From: Planctomycetota bacterium
GTDB lineage: Bacteria; Planctomycetota; Brocadiia; SM23-32
Direction: 5' to 3'
Length of the DNA: 22,264 bases
Assembly: GCA_018334735.1 (NCBI GenBank)
Contig: JAGXLK010000001.1
Span: 1 to 22,264, forward strand
Shown: one piece after another, positions 1 to 7,900 of the stretch
How the letters are laid out: the number at the start of each line of letters is the position of its first letter
How positions within the stretch are numbered: position 1 is the stretch's first letter
Notes under the pieces: generated by a model
Told to the model about the DNA's origin: nothing
Databases searched by the model: none
What the model saw: the letters and a program-made list of their open reading frames with translations, nothing else
Program-made: the position numbers and the translations under genes

Positions 1-1
1 T

Positions 2-127
2 GACGCACCGATACTCTACGGGATAGCGGCGATCATTCTCGCCCTCGCCAGCGGCTTCTTCTTCCTCCGACTCGCCTACCGGCAGGGCGAAGACGTACGC
101 AACCCCTCCGACGCACGGGAGGGCTGA
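2..127 (+). CDS. C-terminal fragment of a membrane protein (5' end outside window)
   Basis: An open frame enters from the left edge and encodes 41 residues before a TGA at 125-127. It contains one hydrophobic stretch, roughly from GIAAIILALASGFFFLRL, followed by a short charged tail rich in Arg, Asp and Glu. This looks like the last transmembrane helix and cytoplasmic tail of a polytopic membrane protein such as a transporter, but too little is present to name a family. Codon composition (GC-rich third positions) is consistent with real coding sequence. Confidence 0.5.
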   Translation, partial: DAPILYGIAAIILALASGFFFLRLAYRQGEDVRNPSDAREG

Positions 128-132
128 ACGCA

Positions 133-213
133 ATGCCAAAACCTCCTTCAGAGCCTGGAGATCATACGCCCGATGGGAAAAACAGCGTAACGCCAGCGGA
201 CCGCTTTCAGTGA
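133..213 (+). CDS. possible 26-residue small ORF just after the membrane protein
   Basis: ATG at 133 lies five bases after the preceding stop, and a GAGGG at about 119-123 sits at normal ribosome-binding distance. The 26-codon frame is hydrophilic, rich in Pro, Asp and Ser, and ends at TGA 211-213. It could be a genuine short peptide, or the start of a gene whose remainder has been lost, because the next 280 bases hold no coding signal. I recognise no family. The support is only the spacing and the ribosome-binding-like sequence. Confidence 0.2.
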   Translation: MPKPPSEPGDHTPDGKNSVTPADRFQ

Positions 214-492
214 CTATGCCCCACCACGTCTCTTTTGGCAGAACGATAGAAAGGTCGCATGTAAGATGCCTGCGCTACTATAACGGCGCCTCCTGGCAAC
301 TCCGGCCGCGAGATAGGGGTATGTTCAGCAGGACAGGCATCCTCGCTGTCAACAGTTGAGTTACGAAAAGGGGCTGATTTCTCGTCGGAATGGCGCACGA
401 GCCCCGGGCAACATTCGTATCCGCTTCAGGCGCGCCTGCGTTTGATGCGCCCTGTGCGGGCTGATGAATCAACCGCATGCTCAACAGGCACT
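214..492. other. gene-free stretch with short palindromes
   Basis: No convincing gene is seen; the open frames here look random in composition. Positions 427-438 form a perfect 12-bp palindrome (CAGGCGCGCCTG). Just after it, GCCC and GGGC arms flanked by TTGAT and ATCAA arms (about 442-472) could form another hairpin. These resemble the intergenic palindromes at 7821-9073 and 10901-11327. The stretch lies downstream of the minus-strand gene that ends at 493. Confidence 0.4.
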
Positions 493-1581
493 TCAGAAAG
501 TCCCCCGGAACGGAACACACTGGTTCCAGGTCTTTTCGGCCCGCCAGAACCCTCCCGGGCCATCGGCGCAACCGGCAAACAGGTGTGTCGGTCTGCCGTT
601 CTGAATTAAAAGCTGGGGTCTTTCCAGTGATCCCAAAGTCGTAATCTCCCCGTCGGACCAGCGCACCGTGCGTGAATAGGCTTTCGGTGGATCCGATAGT
701 TCCCACCGGATGGCATCGGAGGAAGTCGCATGGGCGCCGGCATGTTCCTCACCGGTGATCCTGTCCGTACGATCTTTGAAGATCATCTGAAATTTCCCGT
801 TCTCCTCCCATATATACGCATCCTCGATATGGGCTTCGGGATCGGCGAATTCGAAAAGCGGCTCGTCCGCCACACGGTGGAAAGGTTCGTCGAACCTCTC
901 AGCCTGTGCCAGACCGTAATTGGTCTGGTCATCGAGACTCGCGTGGGATTTGTATCCCAGAAGCACGGTCCCGTCCTCGAGCACACAGGGTGCTGCGTTC
1001 GATACCATCCGCCCGTCCCACCCCCCGGGACGCGGCTCAATGATCGGGGCATCAGGACGTTCCCATGGTCCCGAAGGAGATTCTGCAACCGCGAGGCCGA
1101 TCCGCTGATTCCCCTGCGATTCCCCCGCGTTGTTGGCCGGGCTCTGTGTCGGTTGAGGTCCGGCGAACGTGCTGCCGGTGTAGAACAACAGTAATTTGCC
1201 GGTCACCGGACAGCGATGGATTGTCGGGTTGTGCGTCATGCCACCGTCCCAGCGGTCGAGATCGCCGGTGGGAAGCACCGTCTCGACGTAACTGTAGGGT
1301 CCCTCCGCCGTGCTGGAAACCGCGCGCACCACTTCGGAATTTGTCAGCCAGTTTGGGCTGAAGGGAACCCGCTGGTTCCATCGCGAAGCAAACATGTGGA
1401 ATTTCCCATCGTCCCCGGCAATCACAGACCCTCCCCAGATCCACCAGTCATCCTCACGGTATCCCCCGTTACGCGGCAGTGGCGCAAGCCGGCCCATAAA
1501 GCCGGGAGACGGATCGCCGGTCGCTGTATGATCCGGGACAGATTTTTCTTCACCCACGGTGTACCTACTTTCATTTACCAC
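493..1581 (-). CDS. glycosidase-like five-bladed beta-propeller protein (GH43/GH32/GH130-type fold)
   Basis: The 362-residue protein has the repeat grammar of five-bladed propeller glycosidases: blades with Trp/Gly turns such as DDWWIWGGSVI (residues 44-54), HMFASRW (62-68), LLLFYTGSTF (130-139) and HIEDAYIWEENGKF (251-264), whose acidic residues are candidates for the catalytic or acid-modulating carboxylates. The expected role is hydrolysis or binding of a glycan or sugar conjugate; the substrate cannot be read. No signal peptide is visible, so it may be cytoplasmic. The first in-frame start is GTG at 1581, overlapping the end of the ceramidase-like remnant by seven bases. A GTG at 1557 has a better ribosome-binding site (AGTAGG, spacer 6) and may be the true start, giving 354 residues. 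It is the distal gene of a two-gene minus-strand unit. Confidence 0.75.
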   Translation of the reverse strand: MVNESRYTVGEEKSVPDHTATGDPSPGFMGRLAPLPRNGGYREDDWWIWGGSVIAGDDGKFHMFASRWNQRVPFSPNWLTNSEVVRAVSSTAEGPYSYVETVLPTGDLDRWDGGMTHNPTIHRCPVTGKLLLFYTGSTFAGPQPTQSPANNAGESQGNQRIGLAVAESPSGPWERPDAPIIEPRPGGWDGRMVSNAAPCVLEDGTVLLGYKSHASLDDQTNYGLAQAERFDEPFHRVADEPLFEFADPEAHIEDAYIWEENGKFQMIFKDRTDRITGEEHAGAHATSSDAIRWELSDPPKAYSRTVRWSDGEITTLGSLERPQLLIQNGRPTHLFAGCADGPGGFWRAEKTWNQCVPFRGTF

Positions 1582-2304
1582 AATTCATAAAGCAAACGAG
1601 ACGCCGTATCGACGATTTGGTGGCCGGTGTGGGGGGCAAGTCGGCTCCAGTAGAGCGGAACTCCAGAATACCCGCCGCCCATTACGGCAGGGAGTGTGGG
1701 ACAGTATCCATTGTAGCCGTCGGTACAACCCCAGACGGTCGTGCAATCGGCGGGGCTACGACGTTTGATATCAAGGCCAAACTGGCAGAAAAGTTCGCAG
1801 GGCTGCGTCACAATCGTCGCGTCCACCCTCTTTGTGCATACGATGTGTCCCGTCAGCGTAGCAGACACGCCTGTTGTAGCCGATACGCGCTTCCCCAATT
1901 CCCAGAGAAATTTGCGCCGGTCGAACCGACCCCGCTGCTTCCCGGGCAAGCGACCCTAACCAGCCCCCGAGCCGATCGAGATAATCCTCATCGAGAGGTT
2001 TTCCGTAACATGTGGGGATTACGGAGGGGCCTGCATGCGTATGGGTGCCAGCGATAAGGACATTTCGAGAATCGATTCGAGCGGCATCTCCCATCAAATT
2101 CCGGAATCGCTCGACATATTCCGGTTCGATTGCGGCGACATCGCAGCTCACCAGCAGAACCGATTCATCTTCTGAACTCAGCAAAACGGCGTTGGCTTCC
2201 AGGTCATCCCGGATTTCACGGACTTTTTGGGCGACACTTGCGCCCTGGATATCCGTCCCGATGTCGTTATTGATAACTGCTGAGGCTGCGCCAGCCTGCA
2301 TCAT
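1575..2304 (-). pseudogene. neutral/alkaline ceramidase-like protein, internally deleted and out of frame
   Basis: Two minus-strand frames carry the two ends of one family. Frame one (start ATG 2304, GGAG at spacing 8) gives the N-terminal ceramidase-like domain: a DIQG start, VLLVSCDVAAIEP, the GTHTHAGPS metal-site motif, and a GYNRRVCYADGTHRMHKEG block. After about nt 1825 this frame loses sense and stops at 1771. The second frame takes up at VDATIVTQPCELFCQFGLDI (about nt 1826) and runs through GYNGYCPTLPAVMGGGYSG to a natural C-terminus ending in YELW at 1575. From memory of the family, members have about 430-450 residues; here only about 240 remain, so some 180-200 central residues are missing and the halves are out of phase. 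The family hydrolyses the amide of ceramides or serves unknown roles in glycan-degrading bacteria. The product is almost certainly non-functional. Confidence 0.75.
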
Positions 2305-2524
2305 ATTCCACTCTCCTCGTTTTTCAGATAAACGATCATGAAAACAGGCACTGTGTGCAATTTTGATGCGAAGTTCAAGTGAGAACGGTCCATTTGAACA
2401 AGGTTTCCGTCACATTTTGCAATATTCCCCTCAAACGCTATGACGGAGGCAGAAAATGCAGATGAATAATTTCGCCTCTGAGACCAGGGACTTCAGGGAC
2501 GAAAACAAATAACAAGACATTGCA

Positions 2525-3868
2525 TCATTCGTTGCGGAAATTTGATCTTAGTTTGCGCACGTGGCTTTTAATTTCTTCGTACCGTTCGGTCTCGAAATTC
2601 CACCCTGGCGCAACGGTCGGATTTTGCAGGAGAGGTTCCGAACCGACCTGAGGATTGCGCTTTTTGTCTTCCTCGAAAAGCGGAGTCCCGGGAATGGGCG
2701 AATATTGCGCCAGTTTCACGTTGCCGCCGAGTGAATGCACAAAATCCACCGTCTCGTAAATCTCGTCTTCCCGCTGTCCCGGCAATCCGATCAGGCTGTA
2801 GACGTCGACGCTCCCCGGCGGGTATCCCGCTTCCTGAAGATAGGCAAGAGCCCGTTCCAGATCTTCGGGCGCAGCTTTACCATCGGAAGTCTCCCGAGCT
2901 TTGCCACGAACACCCTCAAAACTCAAACGAACCGTCCGAAACTGAGCGCGGCAAAAAAGTTCGGCAATTTCCCGGCTAACGAATCGGGCGTGCAGCCCGT
3001 TTGGAGTATGAAAGCTGCACGGCAACTCTTTTTCCAAAACCGATTCAAGCACAGGGATAAGGACTTTCTCAGGCTGCACCAGCAGAGCATCATCGTACAA
3101 CGCGACATCGGGCCGCCCTTCTCGCACGTTCCACGTAATTTCCTCGACAACCTGAGCCGGATCTCTGTACTGAAATCCGGGAGACAACAGATCTGAAGCG
3201 CAGTAGTCGCAGTGAAAAGGACATCCCTGGGTCAAACGGGTAACGGCGTAAGGCGATTCTGGGTAAAGATCGTTGGCAGCAAATGGAATCTCGTCGATTT
3301 CGACCGGCGAAGGCGGGAAAAACATCGGCCCGTCGCTCTCTAATTTGGCCTGGCCACTTTCCCAACCAACAGAAATCACCTGATCTGCTCCCGATTTTTC
3401 GGTGGCATGTTCGGGACAAAGCGTTGCGTAGGTACCTCCCAGCACAACCGGCACATCAGGGATCTGTTCCTTCAGAACCCCGATAGTTTCCTGAATGCCG
3501 AGATACCAGTAGGTCATACCAGAGGTAACAAATATCCAGTCCGGATCGGCAATTTCGCGGAGTTTATCCGCGAACACTTCGCGGGGTTGACCGTAACGGC
3601 GGTAATAACGACGAATCGGCGGGTAGGCTTCGGGGGTCGGCACTTTCTTCTCGTAAAACTTCCCCGTCCCGTAGTCACGACTTTTCGGTGGATCTAACCC
3701 GTAACGACTTATGTCATCCGAAGATAGACGAAGAGCATCCAGATAAACGCCTTCGTGCCCTCTCTCACGCAGAAAAGAGAAAAGCGTCAAAAACCCCAGG
3801 GGTCTTGCCCAAAGGTTATAGGCAGCGAAATCGTAGATCCAGGGATTAACCAGCAGGACGCGAACCAA
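2525..3868 (-). CDS. radical SAM protein with N-terminal cobalamin-binding-like domain
   Basis: The 447-residue protein begins with a Rossmann-like B12-binding-type domain (RVLLVNPW at residues 3-10, SFLRERGHEG at 31-40, VVLGGTYATL at 141-150). It then has the radical SAM core with cluster ligands in TQGCPFHCDYC (C216, C220, C223; the canonical CxxxCxxC), followed by SFHTPNGLHARFV, typical of this group. The histidine motif DxHxxG that coordinates cobalamin in classical enzymes is not seen, so corrinoid use is unproven. The substrate is unknown; related proteins methylate unactivated carbons or modify cofactors and peptides. The start is TTG at 3868 with AAGGA seven bases upstream. It overlaps the 3' end of the upstream gene by 23 bases, which implies translational coupling. 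Confidence 0.85.
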   Translation of the reverse strand: MVRVLLVNPWIYDFAAYNLWARPLGFLTLFSFLRERGHEGVYLDALRLSSDDISRYGLDPPKSRDYGTGKFYEKKVPTPEAYPPIRRYYRRYGQPREVFADKLREIADPDWIFVTSGMTYWYLGIQETIGVLKEQIPDVPVVLGGTYATLCPEHATEKSGADQVISVGWESGQAKLESDGPMFFPPSPVEIDEIPFAANDLYPESPYAVTRLTQGCPFHCDYCASDLLSPGFQYRDPAQVVEEITWNVREGRPDVALYDDALLVQPEKVLIPVLESVLEKELPCSFHTPNGLHARFVSREIAELFCRAQFRTVRLSFEGVRGKARETSDGKAAPEDLERALAYLQEAGYPPGSVDVYSLIGLPGQREDEIYETVDFVHSLGGNVKLAQYSPIPGTPLFEEDKKRNPQVGSEPLLQNPTVAPGWNFETERYEEIKSHVRKLRSNFRNE

Positions 3869-4430
3869 TTTCCGGTTCCTTCTCGATAAGCCGCACGTCT
3901 TTTACCAGGAAGTTGGGCCCGATGCCTGACGAATCCACACTTACTTCTTTTCCCCTCCATTTTCTTTTATGGCTCAGCATTTTGAGTTTGACGCAGGTCA
4001 TCTCAATGACGCAATCATGAAATGACATAGCTATGTCGTCAATTTCCCTGAGCTTTTTCTCCACTTCGGGCGTTTCGGCGTAGAGAAACATCGCTCGTGT
4101 CGCTTTTTTGCCTGCAGAGGCACCGGGAGAATTGCATCTTCGAAAATTGCCGTATTTTTCCGCGAGTTTTGCGACAGTCGACATCGGAATGACCGAAAAG
4201 TGGCAGGTAAAAAATTTGTCCCCGTAGCCAGATCCCCCGACTACGAGCAAATCCATCGTTTTTTCCGGCCCGCCTTCTCGGGCTGTAAAATGGTTCTTGC
4301 CGACCATTATCGAAAGCTTTTCGCCCGCACGAGTAACCGCAGTGTATTTTTGCCCACCGGCCGACATCAACCCGTAGATCAGCAAAACCACAAGTGCCAG
4401 CGCGCCGACGAACTTGAGGTTATTTCCCAT
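3846..4430 (-). CDS. small membrane-anchored or secreted protein of unknown function
   Basis: I do not recognise this 194-residue protein. Residues 7-24 form a hydrophobic helix (VGALALVVLLIYGLMSAG) after a short N-terminus with one Lys, so it is either an uncleaved anchor or a signal peptide. The rest is soluble, basic and contains four cysteines, with VVGGSGYGDKFFTCHFSVI in the middle. The start at ATG 4430 is supported by GGAG six bases upstream. It overlaps the radical SAM gene, so the two are probably co-expressed; it might hold or present a substrate, but nothing in the sequence proves this. Confidence 0.65.
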   Translation of the reverse strand: MGNNLKFVGALALVVLLIYGLMSAGGQKYTAVTRAGEKLSIMVGKNHFTAREGGPEKTMDLLVVGGSGYGDKFFTCHFSVIPMSTVAKLAEKYGNFRRCNSPGASAGKKATRAMFLYAETPEVEKKLREIDDIAMSFHDCVIEMTCVKLKMLSHKRKWRGKEVSVDSSGIGPNFLVKDVRLIEKEPEIGSRPAG

Positions 4431-4489
4431 CGTTTTCTCCTACGGCAAGGTTCGTCCGAGTTCTCTCGCAGGGCTTTATTTCAGCAACC

Positions 4490-4495
4490 ATTATA
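4490..4495 (-). promoter_or_regulatory. possible -10 box for the minus-strand membrane-anchored/radical SAM pair
   Basis: The minus strand reads TATAAT, an exact match to the sigma-70 -10 consensus, about 60 bases upstream of the ATG at 4430. No good -35 box lies 16-18 bases further upstream, so this may be a weak or activator-dependent promoter. Confidence 0.3.
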
Positions 4496-4608
4496 TACTG
4501 TGACGAAGTTCAGCGTCCGGAACTCGCATCCGCACATCGGCTGAACTTAACCGAAGGACCATGGGTGTTCAAGGCCATCCTCATGACCTTTTTCGCTCAT
4601 TCCCGTCC

Positions 4609-4637
4609 TTGATTCACTATATTACGGTTGATACAGT
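4609..4637 (+). promoter_or_regulatory. predicted sigma-70-like promoter
   Basis: TTGATT (4609-4614) and TACAGT (4632-4637) are separated by 17 bases, about 100 bases upstream of the GTG start at 4741. Each box matches the consensus at four positions. The long leader holds no obvious riboswitch. Confidence 0.35.
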
Positions 4638-4740
4638 GGTAGTCAGCAGGCCAAAAAACACCCGATGATGAATTGGTCCTTTCTGGATCTGCGACGAATC
4701 GTTTCGTAGACATCTGACTCTGTGGCAGGAGGTGTTCAAC

Positions 4741-5520
4741 GTGGGAGGAAGCCCTGTTCCAAAAGAGATGGAGACGGCTGTAGAGTACCGCGCATCGATC
4801 AAAAAAATCAGGGGATGGTGCGGTCTTCTTGGCTTTTTCGGGGCGCTTATGATCTGGCAGGGAATTCAGCTGGTGGATGTCGGCTTGGATTTAGCATGGG
4901 TCGGGGTTGCCATTGGAGTCGCGCTTATAGCGGTAGCCATTATCGGGGCTATCTGGCCATCGCCTCCCACAATGCTGGCCGAGGCGATAGCATTTGGATT
5001 GATCGCCGCCTGGGATCTGGGGCTTGCTATTTTGAGCAAGGGAGAGGCCGCAGATCTCGCGATCTGGGGAGTGATCGAAGCGGGGATTGCCGTTTATTTG
5101 TTGGTCAAACTGCCAGGCTTTATTCGCACCGCACGGGAGAAACCGCCCAAGGAGGTGCTCAAACAACTCGACGATGTCTGTAAAGAAATACGAAAAGGCA
5201 AACCGAAAGAAGAGAAAGATCTTATTGACTTTCGAGCGGGAAACAAGCGCTGGCGGGCGCGGCTATCGGGCATCGGGACATTTCTCGAACAGCAAAAAGG
5301 TCACGACGTTGTCTTCGCAAGTCCCTCGGAGGTCAGCGTCGAGGACCGCACAAAACCGGGAAAAGACCCCAAAAAACGCCCCGTAACTCTTCATGTAGCC
5401 GACAAAGAATGGAAATGCAAAATGAAAAAAGAATACCTTGACCGGCTTATTGAGTGGCTGGCAAGTGACGAAAACTCCGAGACCTCAACAGAAGAGCCGC
5501 AATTAGAGGAACCTGTTTGA
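4741..5520 (+). CDS. four-helix integral membrane protein with soluble C-terminal domain, unknown function
   Basis: I do not recognise this protein of about 259 residues. Four predicted membrane helices occupy the first half (around WCGLLGFFGALMIWQGIQL, WVGVAIGVALIAVAIIGAIW, AEAIAFGLIAAWDLGLAIL and IWGVIEAGIAVYLLVKL). The second half is basic and soluble, with an RWRARL...FLEQQKGHDVVFAS segment and an acidic, Glu-rich tail. By the positive-inside rule the C-terminal half is probably cytoplasmic. GTG at 4741 is preferred because AGGAGG lies eight bases upstream; a GTG at 4732 would start inside that ribosome-binding site. It stands alone and converges with the small gene ending at 5574. Confidence 0.65.
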   Translation: MGGSPVPKEMETAVEYRASIKKIRGWCGLLGFFGALMIWQGIQLVDVGLDLAWVGVAIGVALIAVAIIGAIWPSPPTMLAEAIAFGLIAAWDLGLAILSKGEAADLAIWGVIEAGIAVYLLVKLPGFIRTAREKPPKEVLKQLDDVCKEIRKGKPKEEKDLIDFRAGNKRWRARLSGIGTFLEQQKGHDVVFASPSEVSVEDRTKPGKDPKKRPVTLHVADKEWKCKMKKEYLDRLIEWLASDENSETSTEEPQLEEPV

Positions 5521-5573
5521 AACAAAAGAACACCGAGTTTGCCAGTTTGCCAACGGCTCCCCCCTATCAACTA

Positions 5574-5834
5574 TCAACAGGATATTTCATCTTCGTAAAC
5601 AGGGAAATATCGATTGATAGTTGGCAGGTCAAATCGGGAGAGTATTGATTCTTTGGATTCTCTTTGCAGCAGAAATTCGAACGAGCGTTCCACAAGTTCT
5701 TCCTTGCTGATATCCCCACCGGTGAGTTTCTGATAATAGTCATCCTCCACTGTCACTGTATGGTGGCTTGCGCTGCCCGATTCCTCGACAGTCACTTCAA
5801 AAGTTTTTTCGCTCTGTTTTTCCACAGCAATCAT
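5574..5834 (-). CDS. 86-residue acidic protein of unknown function
   Basis: The start ATG at 5834 is chosen because AAGGAG lies six bases upstream; a longer 100-residue version from ATG 5876 lacks such a site. The protein starts with a beta-strand-like segment (KTFEVTVEE), has HHTVTVEDDYYQKLTGG, then a helical part (SKEELVERSFEFLLQRE) and ends with LSRFDLPTINRYFPVYEDEI. The pattern recalls a small conserved group of uncharacterised bacterial proteins that I know only as hypothetical. It is soluble, without cysteine-based metal sites apart from a terminal Cys. It has its own promoter and is monocistronic. Confidence 0.65.
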   Translation of the reverse strand: MIAVEKQSEKTFEVTVEESGSASHHTVTVEDDYYQKLTGGDISKEELVERSFEFLLQRESKESILSRFDLPTINRYFPVYEDEISC

Positions 5835-5894
5835 ACCATTCTCCTTCCGCAGTTCTTCCATTGGAAAAATGCGCACACATTCGATTATTTTACG

Positions 5895-5922
5895 ACACTA
5901 TCGACTAGAAAAATTATGTCAA
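5895..5922 (-). promoter_or_regulatory. predicted promoter of the 86-residue protein gene
   Basis: The minus strand carries a perfect TTGACA (5922 down to 5917), a 16-base spacer and TAGTGT (5900 down to 5895). The start codon follows about 60 bases downstream. The -35 box is exact; the -10 box matches at its three most conserved positions. Confidence 0.45.
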
Positions 5923-6027
5923 ATCATCAGGCACGGAAATGCTGGCAAAGAGACCCTAATCCACTGTTTTACGGGTAGAATTGAGAACTGCAGAACCGTG
6001 TTTTACGCTACGTTTCAGACAAACATC

Positions 6028-6056
6028 TTTACTTCACCTGGGCAGTACTCTATAGT
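6028..6056 (+). promoter_or_regulatory. predicted promoter of the methyltransferase-like gene
   Basis: TTTACT (6028-6033) and TATAGT (6051-6056) are spaced by exactly 17 bases. They match the sigma-70 consensus at four and five positions. The predicted leader to the GTG at 6133 is about 70 bases. Confidence 0.45.
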
Positions 6057-6132
6057 ATTTATTAAAGAAAAGGACCCAGTTAGGTAGCGAACATTGCACA
6101 TTTAACTGCGAGAATCAGATTACCAAGGCGGG

Positions 6133-6756
6133 GTGGTTTTTATCAACTTTAAGATTGGTTTGAGAAAATTTTTGCAGGATCTGAAGCAAAGGCGATATCG
6201 ATACCGCCAATTTCTTGGGGGCATTTTCCTATTGTGCATTGTGTTTTTCGCGCGACCCGTCCTGTGGCTTCTCATAAGCGGAACCATTTTGTGCATACTG
6301 GGAAATATCGTGCGTCTGTGGGCCGCAGGGCACGTGCGCAAAAGTAAAGAGCTGGAACGCCATGGCCCGTATGCCTTCGTCCGTCATCCCCAGTATCTCG
6401 GTAATTCCCTCATAGCCATAGGGCTCTCTTTGGCAGCTGGCTTGCCGCTCGCCATTCTGATATGGGTGGCGCTGTTTCTGGGTTTTTATGTGCCTGCAAT
6501 ACGCAGAGAAGATGCGAAATTACACCGGCGTTTCGACGAAGACTGGGAGAAGTGGGCCGCCCGAACTCCCGCAGTGGTCCCCCTGCACGGTGCGCCAGAC
6601 AATCCGGGCGTGCATGCGGCAGAATGGAGCCTCCTACAGGCTCTGAAAAATGGAGAACCTGCATGGTTAATCACCATCGGCGGATCGCTCTGGCTGCTCT
6701 GGACAATATGGACCGGTGGAGTCGATTCGACTCTGGCTTTCCTTGCAAACATATAA
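6133..6756 (+). CDS. membrane methyltransferase of the isoprenylcysteine carboxyl / phospholipid methyltransferase (ICMT/PEMT) superfamily
   Basis: The 207-residue protein has several membrane helices and the superfamily signature GPYAFVRHPQYLGN at residues 78-91, in which the RHP segment helps bind S-adenosylmethionine. A second conserved block follows (EDAKLHRRFDEDWEKW, residues 126-141). A further hydrophobic helix lies near the C-terminus (WLITIGGSLWLLWTIW). The reaction is expected to be methyl transfer to a membrane-embedded lipid or prenylated substrate; which one cannot be read. The start is GTG 6133 with an AAGGCGG element just upstream, closer than ideal. It has its own promoter and is followed by the M23-type gene after 158 bases. 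Confidence 0.8.
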   Translation: MVFINFKIGLRKFLQDLKQRRYRYRQFLGGIFLLCIVFFARPVLWLLISGTILCILGNIVRLWAAGHVRKSKELERHGPYAFVRHPQYLGNSLIAIGLSLAAGLPLAILIWVALFLGFYVPAIRREDAKLHRRFDEDWEKWAARTPAVVPLHGAPDNPGVHAAEWSLLQALKNGEPAWLITIGGSLWLLWTIWTGGVDSTLAFLANI

Positions 6757-6914
6757 AATCTCTCTCGCCGTTAGTTCCGACCGTAACACGGGAGGTCTCT
6801 TCCGAATTTCCGCAGGTGGTCCCTCAATCCCCATCCATCCTATCCCGCCTGTCCTGTGTTCAATATCGTGGCAGTCCTGCACCTGTAAATCTCACACACG
6901 CGGAGAAACAAACG

Positions 6915-7820
6915 ATGATTATCAAGCGAAATGCTGAAGATACCCTGATACCGCTGGAGATGTTTCACGGCGACACACTGCAATTTGGTCTCCTCGACGG
7001 GAAGACCGTCCAAATTGAACTGGTTGATACGGGCGCGGAAATCATGGAAACCACGCTCGAAACACCCGGCGTCGAAGAACCGGGCGCGATGACAACGTAC
7101 CGGTTCTGGGCCGACCTCAAAGTCAACGGTTCCGAAACACGTCTCGAACGAGAAGTCGGAACCCAAAATAGCTTCTACGAACCGTGGGTCCTTGACGGAG
7201 TTCGCGTCTGGTTGGACGCCGTAGACGCCATCTTCCAGTTTATGCGCGAAACGCACGCTCCCTGCCGATTGCGCGAGGCCTGTTCGCATCGTCATCCACC
7301 CCGATATCAGGCTCGATTTGCGCTGCAGGACGCCTCGGCCCGGATCTGCCCGAAAACGGTTCATCCCTGGTGTCCGCTTCCAGAGGATGGGCTGAAAATC
7401 GAGAACTGTTATCGGGGAGAAGATTGCTGGATGGGCGCCTACGATGGAGCATCCGCGCATGGCGGGTTGGATATCAACCAGCCCAGTGGGACGCCTCTCT
7501 ATGCGCCGATTGGGCTCGACGACCACTTCCTCTACAATAGCCTGGAAGTGGGAAACAACAACAATCGGTGGCGGGGAATTCGCTGCTGGCCGAACGGTTC
7601 ACAATGGATTCTACAGTCCTGCCACATGACCCGGCTGACCGTTCCTGAACACCAACCGCTCGAAGGGGGACAGCAGTACGCCGAAGGCGCGGGAACAGCC
7701 GTTGGAACCGTCGAACACAGCCATTTCACGTTTGCGATCTTCGACCGCGGCGAACTGATACGTCTCGACCCCTGGATCCTTTTCTGGCAGATGTACCGAG
7801 ATCAGAACGAAGCGGAGTGA
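6915..7820 (+). CDS. M23/LytM-type metallopeptidase-fold protein
   Basis: The 301-residue protein ends in a LytM-like domain. HGGLDINQPSGTPLYAP (from residue 182) matches the HxxxD metal motif and the GTPLxA turn of family M23. SCHMTRLTV (from 235) corresponds to the usual YxHL segment, and EHSHFTFAI (from 267) gives the HxH motif. Inferred zinc ligands are H182, D186 and H270, with H237 and H268 as catalytic histidines. The first 150 residues are a domain I do not recognise, with a cysteine-rich segment at about 117-153. ATG 6915 is chosen from GGAG about nine bases upstream; upstream in-frame sequence belongs to the previous gene in another frame. No signal peptide is present, which is odd for a peptidoglycan endopeptidase. 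Confidence 0.75.
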   Translation: MIIKRNAEDTLIPLEMFHGDTLQFGLLDGKTVQIELVDTGAEIMETTLETPGVEEPGAMTTYRFWADLKVNGSETRLEREVGTQNSFYEPWVLDGVRVWLDAVDAIFQFMRETHAPCRLREACSHRHPPRYQARFALQDASARICPKTVHPWCPLPEDGLKIENCYRGEDCWMGAYDGASAHGGLDINQPSGTPLYAPIGLDDHFLYNSLEVGNNNNRWRGIRCWPNGSQWILQSCHMTRLTVPEHQPLEGGQQYAEGAGTAVGTVEHSHFTFAIFDRGELIRLDPWILFWQMYRDQNEAE

Positions 7821-7900
7821 GAGCGTCTATGCTTTTGATCCACATTCTAAACTGCAGCCGAGGCTGATACGTATTTGGCCCAGAGAGACCGCTCCCTGGA

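Larger units (their letters stand above)
4431..4740. other. divergent intergenic region
   Basis: These 310 bases separate the minus-strand membrane-anchored gene from the plus-strand four-helix membrane protein. They contain a TATAAT -10 box on the minus strand and a better-formed promoter on the plus strand, listed separately. I see no short gene, RNA or strong repeat here. Confidence 0.5.

Noticed and set aside
730..1194. 154-codon plus-strand open frame
   Set aside because: Antisense to the propeller glycosidase gene, rich in Arg and Pro, no domain.
6462..6914. N-terminal extension of the M23-type protein
   Set aside because: This part lies in another frame of the membrane methyltransferase gene and lacks any signal peptide; the ATG at 6915 has a ribosome-binding site.
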